Shown here: positions 26,201 through 35,215 of the stretch, piece by piece
How the letters are laid out: each line of letters starts with the position of its first letter
How positions within the stretch are numbered: position 1 is the stretch's first letter
Origin: Tubiluchus corallicola
Taxonomy: Eukaryota; Priapulida; Priapulimorpha; Priapulimorphida; Tubiluchidae
DNA: 62,484 nt
NCBI GenBank assembly: GCA_030141605.1
Contig: JAQGDQ010001104.1
Coordinates: forward strand, 1-62,484
Direction: 5' to 3'
Position numbers and translations under genes: made by a program
Notes under the pieces: generated by a model
Seen by the model: only the letters and a program-made list of their open reading frames with translations
Databases searched by the model: none
Told to the model about the DNA's origin: nothing

Positions 26201-28787
26201 GGTTTCAAATCATTAAACCAGGGGTGTACAAACTGCGGCCCACGAAGAGGTTTGTCAACGTAATGAAAGTGCGGCCCACGCGATCCAGCTGAAGTCCGCG
26301 CCAATATCGCAAAAATAGTGCGGGTAGTTTTTTCCTCTAGATCGGATGGCATTAACCCTTACAAGACCGTTGTCACTTAATGTCACTGTCGGACATGACG
26401 AAATATATGGTTTTTAATATAAATTTTAATAACTTCTGAAACAGTTTCTTGAGTGTAGTAGTGCAGTAGTAATGATGTGCGCAAATCGGATGCAAAAAGA
26501 TCGTTATTAGGTCCTACTGCACTTGGCTCCTTGATCAAACTGCATGTGACCCGCAGGAATTGCGGGAAAGTTTAATGTGGCCCGGCTAGTAAGATAATTT
26601 GCACACCCCTGCAAAAATTAAACATTAAACCTATTTTGAGTTAAAGTTTACAAATCGTCACACACAAGAAATTAGTTCGTGAAACAGGTTAGGATTAGGA
26701 TTAGAATTAGGGTTGGGATTAGGGTTAGGGTTTTGTCAGGATTAGGTTTGTGGTTAGGGTACTTAAACTGTGCCGGAAATTGTAAACTCTTTCTCTTATT
26801 TTGGGCACATTCCCTGGAGTATATGAAGAGGTATTTTTTTACCGATGATGCTTTAGATGCAGAAAATTAATGCCAATCTTTATTATAGACGTAGCTGACA
26901 ACTCTCGCGTGTGCACTGTTGCTTTGCAGTTTGCAGGGAAATTTTATTTCTCCCCTTTTTCAGGAATGCAGGATTGGGAGTGTCATCTTTCTTCGCAAGA
27001 GTGGGATCCGCAATTGCACCATTCACAGTCTACTTTGTAAGTACTTTCTTACTCAACGTTTAGCTTTTTCTTAAGTTTTTAACTCATGATTCTAGACTTT
27101 TACATTTCCAGTAATTAGTCCTTGCATGTCAGAATACAATACACACCAGCAGGTTGGTTTCAGGTCAAATATAAGATAAATGTCATCATACAAGTACATG
27201 TTGTTTGAAGTAAGTTAAAATATAAACTGTGAAAGTCATGTTTAAAGTTGTAGATCGCTCACTTTGTTTGAGTTTAGGCACAGAAGTATGAACAAGAATA
27301 AAAATCTATAATAAATATTTGCACTGCATAAACAGAAAAATGTTTATTAACTCTACAGACACATGAGTAGCATGACTCCTGCACTGAACACTGAGAGTGA
27401 GAGTGTCCTGCACTGAACACTGAGAGTGAGAGTGTCCTGCACTGAACACTGAGAGTGAGAGTGTCCTGCACTGAACACTGAGAGTGAGAGTGTCCTGCAC
27501 TGACCACTGAGAGTGAGAGTGTCCTGCACTGAACACTGAGAGTGAGAGTGTCCTGCACAGACCACTGAGAGTGAGAGTGTCCTGCACTGAACACTGAGAG
27601 TGAGAGTGTCCTGCACTGAACACTGAGAGTGAGAGTGTCCTGCACTGAACACTGAGAGTGAGAGTGTCCTGCACTGAACACTGAGAGTGAGAGTGTCCTG
27701 TACTGAACACTGAGAGTGAGAGTGAGAATGAGAGTGTCCTGCACTGAACACTGAGAGTGAGAGAGTCTCCTGCACTGAACACTGATAGTGAGAGAGTCTC
27801 CTGCACTGAACACTGAGAGTGAGAGTGAAAATGAGAGTGTCCTGCACTGAACACTGAGAGTGAGAGTGAGAGTTAGAGTGAGTAGAAAGTAAAACCAGTC
27901 AGTATATATAGGTATAGGTGACCTATGCAGACTTGCACAGGCTTCACAACAACCATTACTTTAAAATAGGGAGAGAACCAGTGAATATGCATTCACTGGA
28001 CCATACAATTATACTGCGGGTAAGTTAGCTGGTAGAATGTAACAGAATTAGTTCATAGATGGCAGCACCTAATTAAAATGTACAAATCCAACTTCCACAT
28101 AAACAGACTCAAGGGATTGAAGCTTCGTCAGACATCCCTTTACACATCTCTTCTTAATGCTGCATAAATTCAGAGTCGCCATAATTATTGTGGTGCTTGG
28201 TACACAAATCTGCTTTCAATTTAATGATAAATCAATTTAAGGATGGATTAGTTTGGATGTCGAATAGATAGGTGTTTCATACAAGCTTTTCCTCTTACAA
28301 AATTCAGTTTCTGTCTCTACCAAGTGGTTTGTTTCATCCCATAGTTTTGTTTACGAGATATAGAAGCCTGTTATTATTTGTTTTATGAGAGATAGTGGAT
28401 TAACTGTTTCAAAAACTTGCTAAAAAGCTATACAATTTAGCAGAAAAACACAGGAAGAAATGTTGCGCCAAAAAATTATTACAATCAGTCACAATAACTG
28501 CTTTTACATCAGACACTAAAATAAACAAAACAAACATTTATTTTCAGAAAGAAACAGCGCCAGCCGTACAACCAATGTTATTTGGAACTTTAGCCATAGC
28601 TGCAGGTGTGATAATCATGTTTGTACCGGAAACAGGTTCCCGGAATCTTCCCGAAACATTAGCAGAGTATGAAGACTGGGTGACAGATAAAGAAAGAAAG
28701 AAAATTGAGAACTGCAAGCTGAACAACCAATTGCAGGAAAATTCGAAGCCATTTTTAAGTACTGTTGTAAATGAAACATCAGCCTAG
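12841..28787 (+). CDS. SLC22-family organic ion transporter (10 exons, 563 aa)
   Basis: Major facilitator superfamily plasma-membrane carrier for organic cations, anions or carnitine-like zwitterions; the substrate cannot be read from sequence. Exons: 12841-12873, 17740-18084, 18769-18999, 20521-20717, 21054-21287, 22005-22139, 23409-23494, 25636-25753, 26964-27036, 28548-28787. All junctions are GT-AG and phases agree. Landmarks in order: [13 protein letters not shown] before TM1, LGATPDHHC, a large extracellular loop with an N-glycosylation site (NIT) and [16 protein letters not shown] joining WDLVC, the MFS signature [59 protein letters not shown], and [18 protein letters not shown] near the end. 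Length fits the family (about 550). The first exon ([11 protein letters not shown]) is inferred from its ATG, a donor gtatgtg and matching phase 0; if wrong, Met25 in exon 2 would be the start. Confidence 0.92.
13333..13962. mobile_element. TA-flanked MITE, copy 2 (SLC22 intron 1)
   Basis: A 630-bp version of the element at 4258-4594, with the same ends (TAGGTTTTACACGTCAAATG; GACATGTAAAACCTA) and flanking TA. The extra length is central AT-rich sequence absent from copy 1, so copy 1 looks internally deleted. Confidence 0.8.
14387..14671. mobile_element. hAT-type MITE with 8-bp target duplication, copy 1
   Basis: Ends CAGGGCCTATTTC and GAAATAGGCCCTG are perfect inverted repeats. The flanking octamers at 14379-14386 and 14672-14679 are both CTAACCCA. 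An 8-bp duplication and CAGGG ends are diagnostic of the hAT superfamily. GC-rich interior near the ends, no coding capacity. Confidence 0.93.
15425..15605. repeat. (CT)n polypyrimidine tract
   Basis: Imperfect CT dinucleotide run ending in ctgtctgtctgtc. Ser/Leu and Arg/Glu frames are shadows. Confidence 0.95.
15660..15905 (-). pseudogene. Possible decayed mobile-element coding remnant
   Basis: The minus strand reads [10 protein letters not shown] near 15870, resembling the SPDLNP motif of Tc1/mariner transposases, then continues with stops. The plus strand is also open here. The resemblance is short, so this is tentative. Confidence 0.2.
16090..16302. mobile_element. hAT-type MITE with 8-bp target duplication, copy 2
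   Basis: Same family as 14387-14671 but inserted in the opposite orientation and shorter. Ends CAGGGCCTATTTC and GAAATAGGCCCTG. Target duplication CCAACGTA at 16082-16089 and 16303-16310. Confidence 0.93.
16341..16670. mobile_element. TA-flanked MITE, copy 3 (truncated, inverted)
   Basis: Begins TAGGTTTTACATGTCAAATG after a TA and follows the reverse complement of copy 2 through the tandem words and the AT-rich centre, then fades near 16670 without the second terminus. Confidence 0.7.
17107..17182. repeat. (CCAT)n tetranucleotide tract
   Basis: About 18 ccat units with two ccgt variants, in SLC22 intron 1. Confidence 0.95.
18275..18755. repeat. Palindromic TTTGGTAC minisatellite in SLC22 intron 2
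   Basis: Diverged 15-20-bp units built on tttggtac plus gggaaaa fill the first half; the second half repeats the reverse complement (ttcctcgtaccaaa). The RNA could fold into a long imperfect hairpin just before exon 3 (18769). Confidence 0.75.
19130..19406 (+). mobile_element. LINE-like 3' end with (TA)n tail
   Basis: AT-rich sequence ends ggcaaataaagattgtta followed by a TA dinucleotide run (about 19372-19406). The aaataaagat ending is shared with other tails in this window, at 22970 and 48980 and, reversed, at 61130. Confidence 0.5.
19998..20333. repeat. (CTAT)n/(CATC)n compound microsatellite
   Basis: A ctat block, about 24 ccat units, then about 45 ctat units with a few interruptions, in SLC22 intron 3. 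Confidence 0.97.
21433..21890. mobile_element. piggyBac-type MITE with TTAA duplication
   Basis: Ends CCCTTTCA and TGAAAGGG flanked on both sides by TTAA (21429-21432, 21891-21894), the known piggyBac target. The word GTATCCCACGGGATACA occurs near both ends. 458 bp, no ORF. It lies in SLC22 intron 5. Confidence 0.85.
22370..22450. repeat. (TCG/TCA)n trinucleotide tract
   Basis: tcgtcg then tcatca units in SLC22 intron 6; the Ser and His frames are shadows. Confidence 0.9.
22563..22620 (+). repeat. Short repeat built on GTAAATTAGCCAGT
   Basis: The phrase tttgtaaattagccagt with following hairpin bases recurs at about 25150-25200 and 25845-25925, all on the same strand. A small dispersed family in the SLC22 introns; class unknown. 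Confidence 0.4.
22803..23272 (+). mobile_element. LINE-like 3' end with (TTAC)n/(CTAC)n tail, copy 1
   Basis: The segment 22808-22980 matches 48822-48990 closely (for example gccaccctttcaccaatca and atttattcatttaataatct). Both end gataaataaagatac then ttac units. Here the tail has expanded to about 290 bp with alternating TTAC and CTAC blocks. Confidence 0.75.
23665..23890 (-). repeat. Interspersed repeat family Q, copy 1
   Basis: Contains gaggtgcagcacctgtttct and aatgcaggcgtgagcgcccg. Its reverse complement lies at about 24150-24360 and a diverged copy at 31550-31770. Its minus-strand frame ([16 protein letters not shown]) resembles that of copy 2 but is not clearly coding. Confidence 0.65.
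24150..24365 (+). repeat. Interspersed repeat family Q, copy 2 (inverted)
   Basis: Inverted relative to 23665-23890, giving a hairpin-capable pair about 260 bp apart in SLC22 intron 7. Ends with cttgagcacagcggtaaat. Confidence 0.65.
26219..26611. mobile_element. hAT-type element fragment with CAGGGGTGT ends
   Basis: Starts CAGGGGTGTACAAACTGCGG and ends TTTGCACACCCCTG, the typical end of a widespread hAT group. The octamer CATTAAAC precedes the left end (26211-26218) and recurs 11 bp beyond the right end (26623-26630). Confidence 0.8.
26687..26762 (+). repeat. Degenerate TTAGGG-like interstitial array
   Basis: About ten imperfect units (ttaggatt, ttagggttggga, ttagggttaggg) in SLC22 intron 8, resembling the animal telomere repeat. 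Confidence 0.6.
27230..28090. mobile_element. Composite repeat element with 29-bp minisatellite, copy C
   Basis: Same order of blocks as 9769-10600: gtgaaagtcatgtttaaagt, the acagacacatgagtag phrase, about 17 units of 29 bp (about 27376-27872), gtagaaagtaaaaccagtca, then a diverged copy of the start of the 807-bp block. It lies in SLC22 intron 9. Confidence 0.75.
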
Positions 28788-30480
28788 TAATAGCTGAGCA
28801 CTGTGCCAGGGATAAATGTGCCAAAATTGTCAGTATATATTGACCTGAATAACATTTCTCATCGAAAAGACCTGACTAAAAGTTTTAAATGGGTTTGAGC
28901 TAAATCAGGCTATCACATAAATTATATATTTATTTCAACTTTGATTAAAAGTACATTATTGTGTAAAAATTAAAATTCTCATTCAGCCATTAATGCTAAT
29001 CAGTATTAGACTGTCAGAAAGCTGTATTGATCTGCACATTTTTAATATCATATATAAGAAGGCAGAAAGCGAGCGGGACGTTTATACATGACATGGTAGT
29101 TTCTCAGGCGTGTCTATAAATGGTGATCCTCGTCTTATATGGAAATGGAAAAAATGTTAATAAATACAGGAAAATTCATTCCATTTCGAATTAAGAACAC
29201 TGATTTTAATATCTGGCATATTACCGCTAGTCTCAAATCTACAGCCCTTAATGGACTGGAGGCATAGACTAATCTTGTAATTTTTTCTCCAAGAAATTGC
29301 TGATCTTTGATTTCCTGGGATGCTTTGTAAGAAAACATTACAAAAATAGATTAAACAAGAAAGAATACATCGTTAAATTGCTCTAATAAGAAAGCTCAAT
29401 TTAAGTAAGACCGAACAGGGGCCGTTTTCACAAAGCTGGTACTAAGTTAAGGACGTTGCTATAGTAGGTTTAGTCACTGCATTTTCTATGGCTTTGTGAA
29501 ACCGATCCTGCATCACGTCATGTGGATGAAGTGACTATGCAGCATAGGGCATGCAATGGGTAACAATAAAACGAGCAAGCGAGCAAACGAGCACTTTACT
29601 GTGTAATGAACAGTCAAAGTTTTGTGATCTAGGGGGGATTCTACATGAATTTATAAACAACACTGATTCAGATAACTGCCTTACTCCTTACCAAGCTTGA
29701 GAATTGTACATATGCAACCAAACATATCTGACTATACATGAGTGAACATAAAGTGTAACGTGTTGTTATACCTGCTTCACTATATTGTGAATTAACTAAT
29801 TTACTACATATATGTCATATTAACAATTATGATAAGTTTATAATTTTTTTGTAGTAGGTTAATTCAAAATAGATAAACAAACATACCAAGACATATCACA
29901 CTTTATGTTCACTTGTGTGTAGTCAGATTATGTTTTATTGCATATGTACAAATTCTCAAGCTTGGTAACAACTAAGGCAGTTATTTAAAATGTTGCCAAT
30001 AAATTCATCTAGGAATTGCTGAAAAAATTCGCTTGAGACAATGTGATATACAGAATTTTTTACTTACCATAGATCAAATGATTAAAAGGTGCTTTCCCAC
30101 TCAACGTGGTTTAAACTCAAACTTATTTTAAGCTTGAAGTTGAAAGTTGTCATTTTGTTTGTAACTACGAGCCATGTCGTAAGCTTTTATATATTTTTGA
30201 TAAATGCAGTTATTCTTCATGTGTGTCACTGTGACATTTGTTAACAAAAACCTTTTTGTGGTTCTTTTTTCAAATGTTTTATTTTTTTGTATTTACGGTA
30301 CGCACGTGTAAAACTGTTATTACGTCTGAAACAAAGAGATAATTTGAACGTACTTTTATTCTTGGTTTTTGTGGAAGTATCCATAACTTATTTTTATGTT
30401 ATCAACTACACACGCGTGTGGGATTAACATACAGAGTGAATTGTGGTGTGGTTACTTTGTGTAATTAACGACTAGAGTTA
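28788..30480. other. Downstream region of the SLC22 gene, no gene seen
   Basis: AT-rich sequence; the first few hundred bases are probably the 3' UTR (aattaaaattc near 28970). A 95-bp inverted-repeat element is annotated separately. No other feature is supported. Confidence 0.5.
29416..29510. mobile_element. Small MITE-like inverted repeat
   Basis: Ends CAGGGGCCGTTTTCACAAAG and CTTTGTGAAACCGATCCTG are imperfect inverted repeats 95 bp apart. No clear target duplication, so the class is uncertain. Confidence 0.45.
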
Positions 30481-30484
30481 AGCA

Positions 30485-30660
30485 ATGCTGTGGCTGATCA
30501 GCAAAAGTTTGGGTATTGGTCAAGCTACTATTATGTTGTGTATTCGAATCCTGCTTCAAGATGATTGGCACAGCTGAAAGTCTCATGGACCTTAACGTTT
30601 TGGGGGCTTTAGGCATCGTTAAGAACGAGCCTCTTCTGAATAGATGGAAAATCTCACTGA
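30485..30660 (+). mobile_element. Possible tRNA-derived SINE
   Basis: A box-A-like gtggctgatcagc is followed about 50 bases later by a box-B-like attcgaatcctg, as in polymerase III promoters of tRNA-derived SINEs. The arms do not fold as a functional tRNA. Confidence 0.35.
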
Positions 30661-30999
30661 AATTTTAAAAAGCCAGGCTTAACATGTTTTGCAGCAGTAG
30701 AGGAGTTTCGATTTTGTCAATGTAAAAGTGCTTGTGGTGTGTTGCTTATTGAGCAAATCGGAGCACGTCGTTTAATTAGATCAGAACATATCTGCTTTGA
30801 AAGGTCATACATGGTTGAACCCCGCTAGACAAAATGATGCAAATAAAAAATATTTGGGACACGACTGAAAAATGCTCTTTTACACTGATGCCTTTTGAAG
30901 CATAAAACAGGTCTAATTAATTACATTAGTTTCCTAAGTACTAAATAAATAAAGAACTAATCGTGACTTAAAGAGAAGTAATGCAATAATTAAACGAAA

Positions 31000-31115
31000 A
31001 TAGTCAATATTAGAATTTCAATGTGATACCCACCATCCGTTTCGTTTTTGCAGCAAACATGTGACGTGTGGAATTGAAAATAGAAGAATTTAAATTTAAA
31101 AGCCCAAGGAGTAAG
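31000..31115 (-). pseudogene. Decayed copy of the F5/8C gene's last exon (copy 3)
   Basis: The minus strand carries ATGTTTGCTGCAAAAACG and then gggtatcacatt, aligning with the start of the intact exon at 35371. Its upstream sequence (gggcttttaaa) also matches the other decayed copy. No open frame. Confidence 0.4.
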
Positions 31116-31549
31116 TGGAAAAATTGTGTTAAACGAACGCTATATGATTTTTCGCATCCTACGGTAAAAAGTATAGTTTTATACATTTTGACACCTATAA
31201 TAATGCCAAAGCATTTCCGATAATTAAGCGATGGATTAAAAATTTAGTTAACGGCAGGCGAGCCCAACTAGTGATGACATCACAACTAAACAAAATTTTC
31301 AACAGCACAAACGCGACGGTTTTGCATGTGTTTCTAAACGCGAAAATTGAAATACAACAATAACACCTTGTCTATAACTTTATAGCTTTAATTCAGTAAA
31401 AGCTGCAAGCTTTGCGTTAGATAAACAGACAAACACTAGGTAGCATGTTCGCGCATTTTTGATTATAAGTGTATTTATAAGCAAAATTTTTTGCAGGGCC
31501 TTTGCTACTGTACAACATTCAGTGTGATACACAAAAACTCGGCAAATTT

Positions 31550-31770
31550 GAAGTTTAAAATTCAAATTGCAAGTTTACCGCTGTGGTCACGCATGAGCAC
31601 TACATCACAATAAAACACCTCTGAATTGTGGGGTACAACACCTATTTTTTGTGCTACGCTTTTCTGAGATGCAGGTGCTAGTGAACATCTAACCAAAGAA
31701 TTGCGAAACAATGCAACAGCGAAGAACTAGCCGCGCGAACGAGAAATTGCGTTACTGTAACATAATACCC
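31550..31770 (-). repeat. Interspersed repeat family Q, copy 3
   Basis: Diverged relative of 23665-23890 in the same orientation: ccgctgtggtcacgcatgag, aacacctctgaattgtgg, ctgagatgcaggtgctagtg. Confidence 0.55.
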
Positions 31771-31989
31771 TTACGTAAGTTTTGAATTATAGTTTAAGAT
31801 TAAGTACGGTTTTCCTTTAAAAACAGGACATATCGTTCAAAATTAACAATTTAACTTGAAAGGGGAGAAAAGGCAATTTTAAAATTTTAAAATAAGTCCT
31901 AAAAAACTTTTACGTTTATTACTTTGCATTACGCTTGCCAATGTAACTTAAAAAACCATGAACCTGCAAAATTTGAAACACACAAGCAT

Positions 31990-32150
31990 CTACGTGAATC
32001 AGCAAGCTTCAATGTCTTTGCATTCAAGAGTGAGTTAATTCATTGTGGTTTGAATAGCACTTGTTATATTGTTCTATTTGAAGCTGAACTTCTGCATTGC
32101 AATATCATAATGAAATAAAAATTAACATTATATTTTCATAACTCTAATTC
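31990..32150 (-). pseudogene. Decayed F5/8C last exon, 3' portion (copy 2)
   Basis: The minus strand ends ccacaatgaattaactcac, matching gcacaatgaattaagtcac at the end of the intact exon, and the following 3' sequence matches too. The 5' portion lies at 34065-34140, separated by the fold-back element. Confidence 0.5.
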
Positions 32151-32154
32151 ATAT

Positions 32155-34064
32155 CAGAGATCCGAACTGGAAATACAATTGTGTTATTTTTTCTTTTGTA
32201 TTGAGCTTACTTAAGATTTTGGGATAACAAGATAGCAGAGGACTAGAAGGAATTTACAATGCCCTGGTAAACTAACTGTTTATTCTGTGCATTGAATCTG
32301 ATAATATACATTGATTATTTTCGTTAGTGCCATACCATGTCGTGAAGCTCACGATTTCTTTATCTTATTTTTTATTACTTCTTAATTATAATCATTAATC
32401 ATATTATTACATTCTCTTGTTAAAACATTAAAAATCCCACACAAGAAATTTCAGCTATAAAATAAGTCTATTTCTTTATATGCAGTCTAAACTTTCATCC
32501 TTGAACTAGTATACATAACATTTACCTTCATTGAATTGCTGGCTTCCTTGCTTCATGGAAAAAACTTACCTGGGCAGTTGGTTTTCAGAGATCATTTAGT
32601 AAGCATGTGACTTAAACTGAGAGAGCAATGTATAGTGTTATTAATGATTTTAACTTGCTTTTTGTACATTCCACTATCCGCAAACAAGTGTATCTCTACT
32701 GCACTTTCCCTCTGAAATCCTCCGGCCAGAACCATCAACACTGAGTAGGCGTGCAGGTAAAATCTGCTCCGTTTTGAACTCACACACCAATTTAAATGAA
32801 AGGGGAAAATAATCAAGAAATTATATAATTCATACATACTTTCCTGATTGTTCAAGGCGGCCTAATTTTATCAACCGCAAATTCACATTTTTCATTCCTT
32901 TTTCTGACTATATGGCTTCGTGAGTTTCTACTTCATGTAGGTTATGAGTTTATAAACCATTTTTGTAAACAACATAACATCGTAGTATCATGCGAATCAA
33001 TTTTGCACGTACGGTATTTTTCGTATCGTACAGTCTATACTGCCAGTGTTGCCCTGCAAGGACAAATGACAATGCAATGGACAAGATACATACTGTCTGT
33101 TGTTGTTGTCGCTGTCATCGTCGTTATTGTCGTTGCTGCAGCTGCTTTCGTTGCTGTTATAGCTTTGTTGGTGCTGCTGCAGTCCACCAGTCCGTGACGT
33201 AATTTTCACTAAAGATAAATATTCTATACAAGGAATGGCAACTTATATTCATTCTGGGACAAATTCACTAGTCAAATAAAAAACATTCACAGAAAGTAAG
33301 CTGATCATATATTTCTCTTATACACAGCAACACTTATTACAACTATCAGAAAATTTGCAGAAACTTTACTACACCGTATTTACTGCAAGTAGCAATTATA
33401 AATATTGCAATTACGTCCTCACTAAAACAGTTACTGTTATCAGTGTTTGAAGTGCAGAAAATAATAAAAGTAGTAAATGTGACTTAAAGTGTGGTATATG
33501 AAGAAGTTCTGGTTGTAATTGCTACGACACTAGAATACAAGTAGAATTCAAGTAAAATACAGGTGAGCTTTATTTTTATCAATCATTAATAACACTATAC
33601 ATTGCTCTCTCAGTTTAAGTCACATGCTTACTAAATGATTTCTGAAAGCCAGCTGCCCAGGTAAGTTTTTTCCATGAAGCAAGGAAGCCAGCAATTCAAT
33701 GAAGGTAAATGTTATGCATACTAGTTCAAGGATGACAGTTTAGACTATATATAAAGCAATAGACTTATTTTATAGCTGAAATTTCTTGTGTGGGATTTAA
33801 CAAGAAAATGTAATAATATGACTAATGATCATAATTAAGAACTAATAAAGAATAAGATAAAGAAATCGTGAGCTTCACGACATGGTATGGCACTAACGAA
33901 AGTAATCAATGTATATTATTAGATTCAAAGCACAGAATAAACAGTTAGTTTAGCAGTGCACTGTAAATTCATACTAGTCCTCTGCTATCTTGTTATTCCA
34001 AAATCTTAAGTAAGTTCAATACAAAAGAAAAATAACACAATTGTATAACCAAATTGGATCTCTG
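32155..34064. mobile_element. 1.9-kb fold-back element with ~500-bp arms and ATAT duplication
   Basis: The arms 32155-32649 and about 33581-34064 are inverted copies (shared phrases include gtgacttaaactgagagagc and agctcacgatttctttatct). The ends are CAGAGATCC and GGATCTCTG, each flanked by ATAT (32151-32154, 34065-34068). The 0.9-kb centre has no convincing gene. It splits a decayed F5/8C exon, which defines the insertion. Confidence 0.75.
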
Positions 34065-34140
34065 ATATGGCAAGTGACACCTGTCCATTTTCGTAGCAAA
34101 CAAGTCATAACATATGGACTTGAACATTGAAGAGTTTTAA
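34065..34140 (-). pseudogene. Decayed F5/8C last exon, 5' portion (copy 2)
   Basis: The minus strand reads aatgttcaagtccatatg, then ttgtttgctacg and aggtgtcacttgcc, aligning with the acceptor and first 50 bases of the intact exon at 35371. It stops at the fold-back end. Confidence 0.5.
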
Positions 34141-35215
34141 AAGCTCAAAGAGTGAGCTTTGAAAAATAGGATTAAAAATAGGATAAATTTCGTTCGAATT
34201 TAACTTGAGGGAAAAAAGCCCCCCAATTTTACCTTTTCAATGTTGATCAACGTGCAAGAATAGTTTTCAATATTTTTATTGAATAAACATGAAGTAAACA
34301 CGCCAATTACGAGAGATAACTGCGATAAACTCACTTTAGGCTGTACTGTCTGTCAACATCATTGAGCTTACAAAACACACTGTGTATTAGTTTGCAAGGT
34401 AATACGACATTGCTTCAGCTATTTGAACGCAATTGTTTTACACAGCGTAGTGTCTGTTGATCATAATTTCTCTTTGTTTTTGAGCTTTCTTTTGTGTTAC
34501 AATTGATTAAAGGCTTTGCTATTGCCTTGTTACCATGCAACCCCAGAATGATGTATGGAGTTGTTTCAGATATCTGAAGGTTAGATTTGATTACCGATAT
34601 CCTCAGTGCTTACTGCTATTATAATGTAGGCAAATAATATATATACTAATAGTCCACGCCATATGACATTTATTACATATACTGTTTTTTGCACTTTCCA
34701 TACAATATAGACCTGATTTAGAATCTGATGACTTTGAATCCTGAAGCCAGCCTGGAAAAGTTTTTTCTAAATTGAAAAAAATCCAAAAAAATTAAGTTGT
34801 TGTTGTGAGGTTTATTGCCAGTGAAAATATGTTACACGTTGTTCCCCTCACAATGAGTAAATGTCAGAGTTTTGCATTACGCGAACGAGTTGGATACCAA
34901 GTCCGAAATGACTGTGAATATACCAACTTTACAAAGTCGCTCCCAATAGACATAGGACGAAACTACATAATGAATTATCGTAAAATACATAGAGTATACA
35001 TAATGGTACTTAGATTATTGAACCAGGACAACTGGAGCTCACCAAATCACTTCTGTGCAAGGCTTACTGTGTTTACTTTATAACCGTAAGGCAATGCATC
35101 TTACACAACTTTGCGAGACATATATACAGGATTTTGCAAAATTAGTTATAGGAAAATATCTATACAAGAATCGAGCTTTCCAGCAAGCTTTGCTATATTC
35201 GCATTCAGCAGTGAC

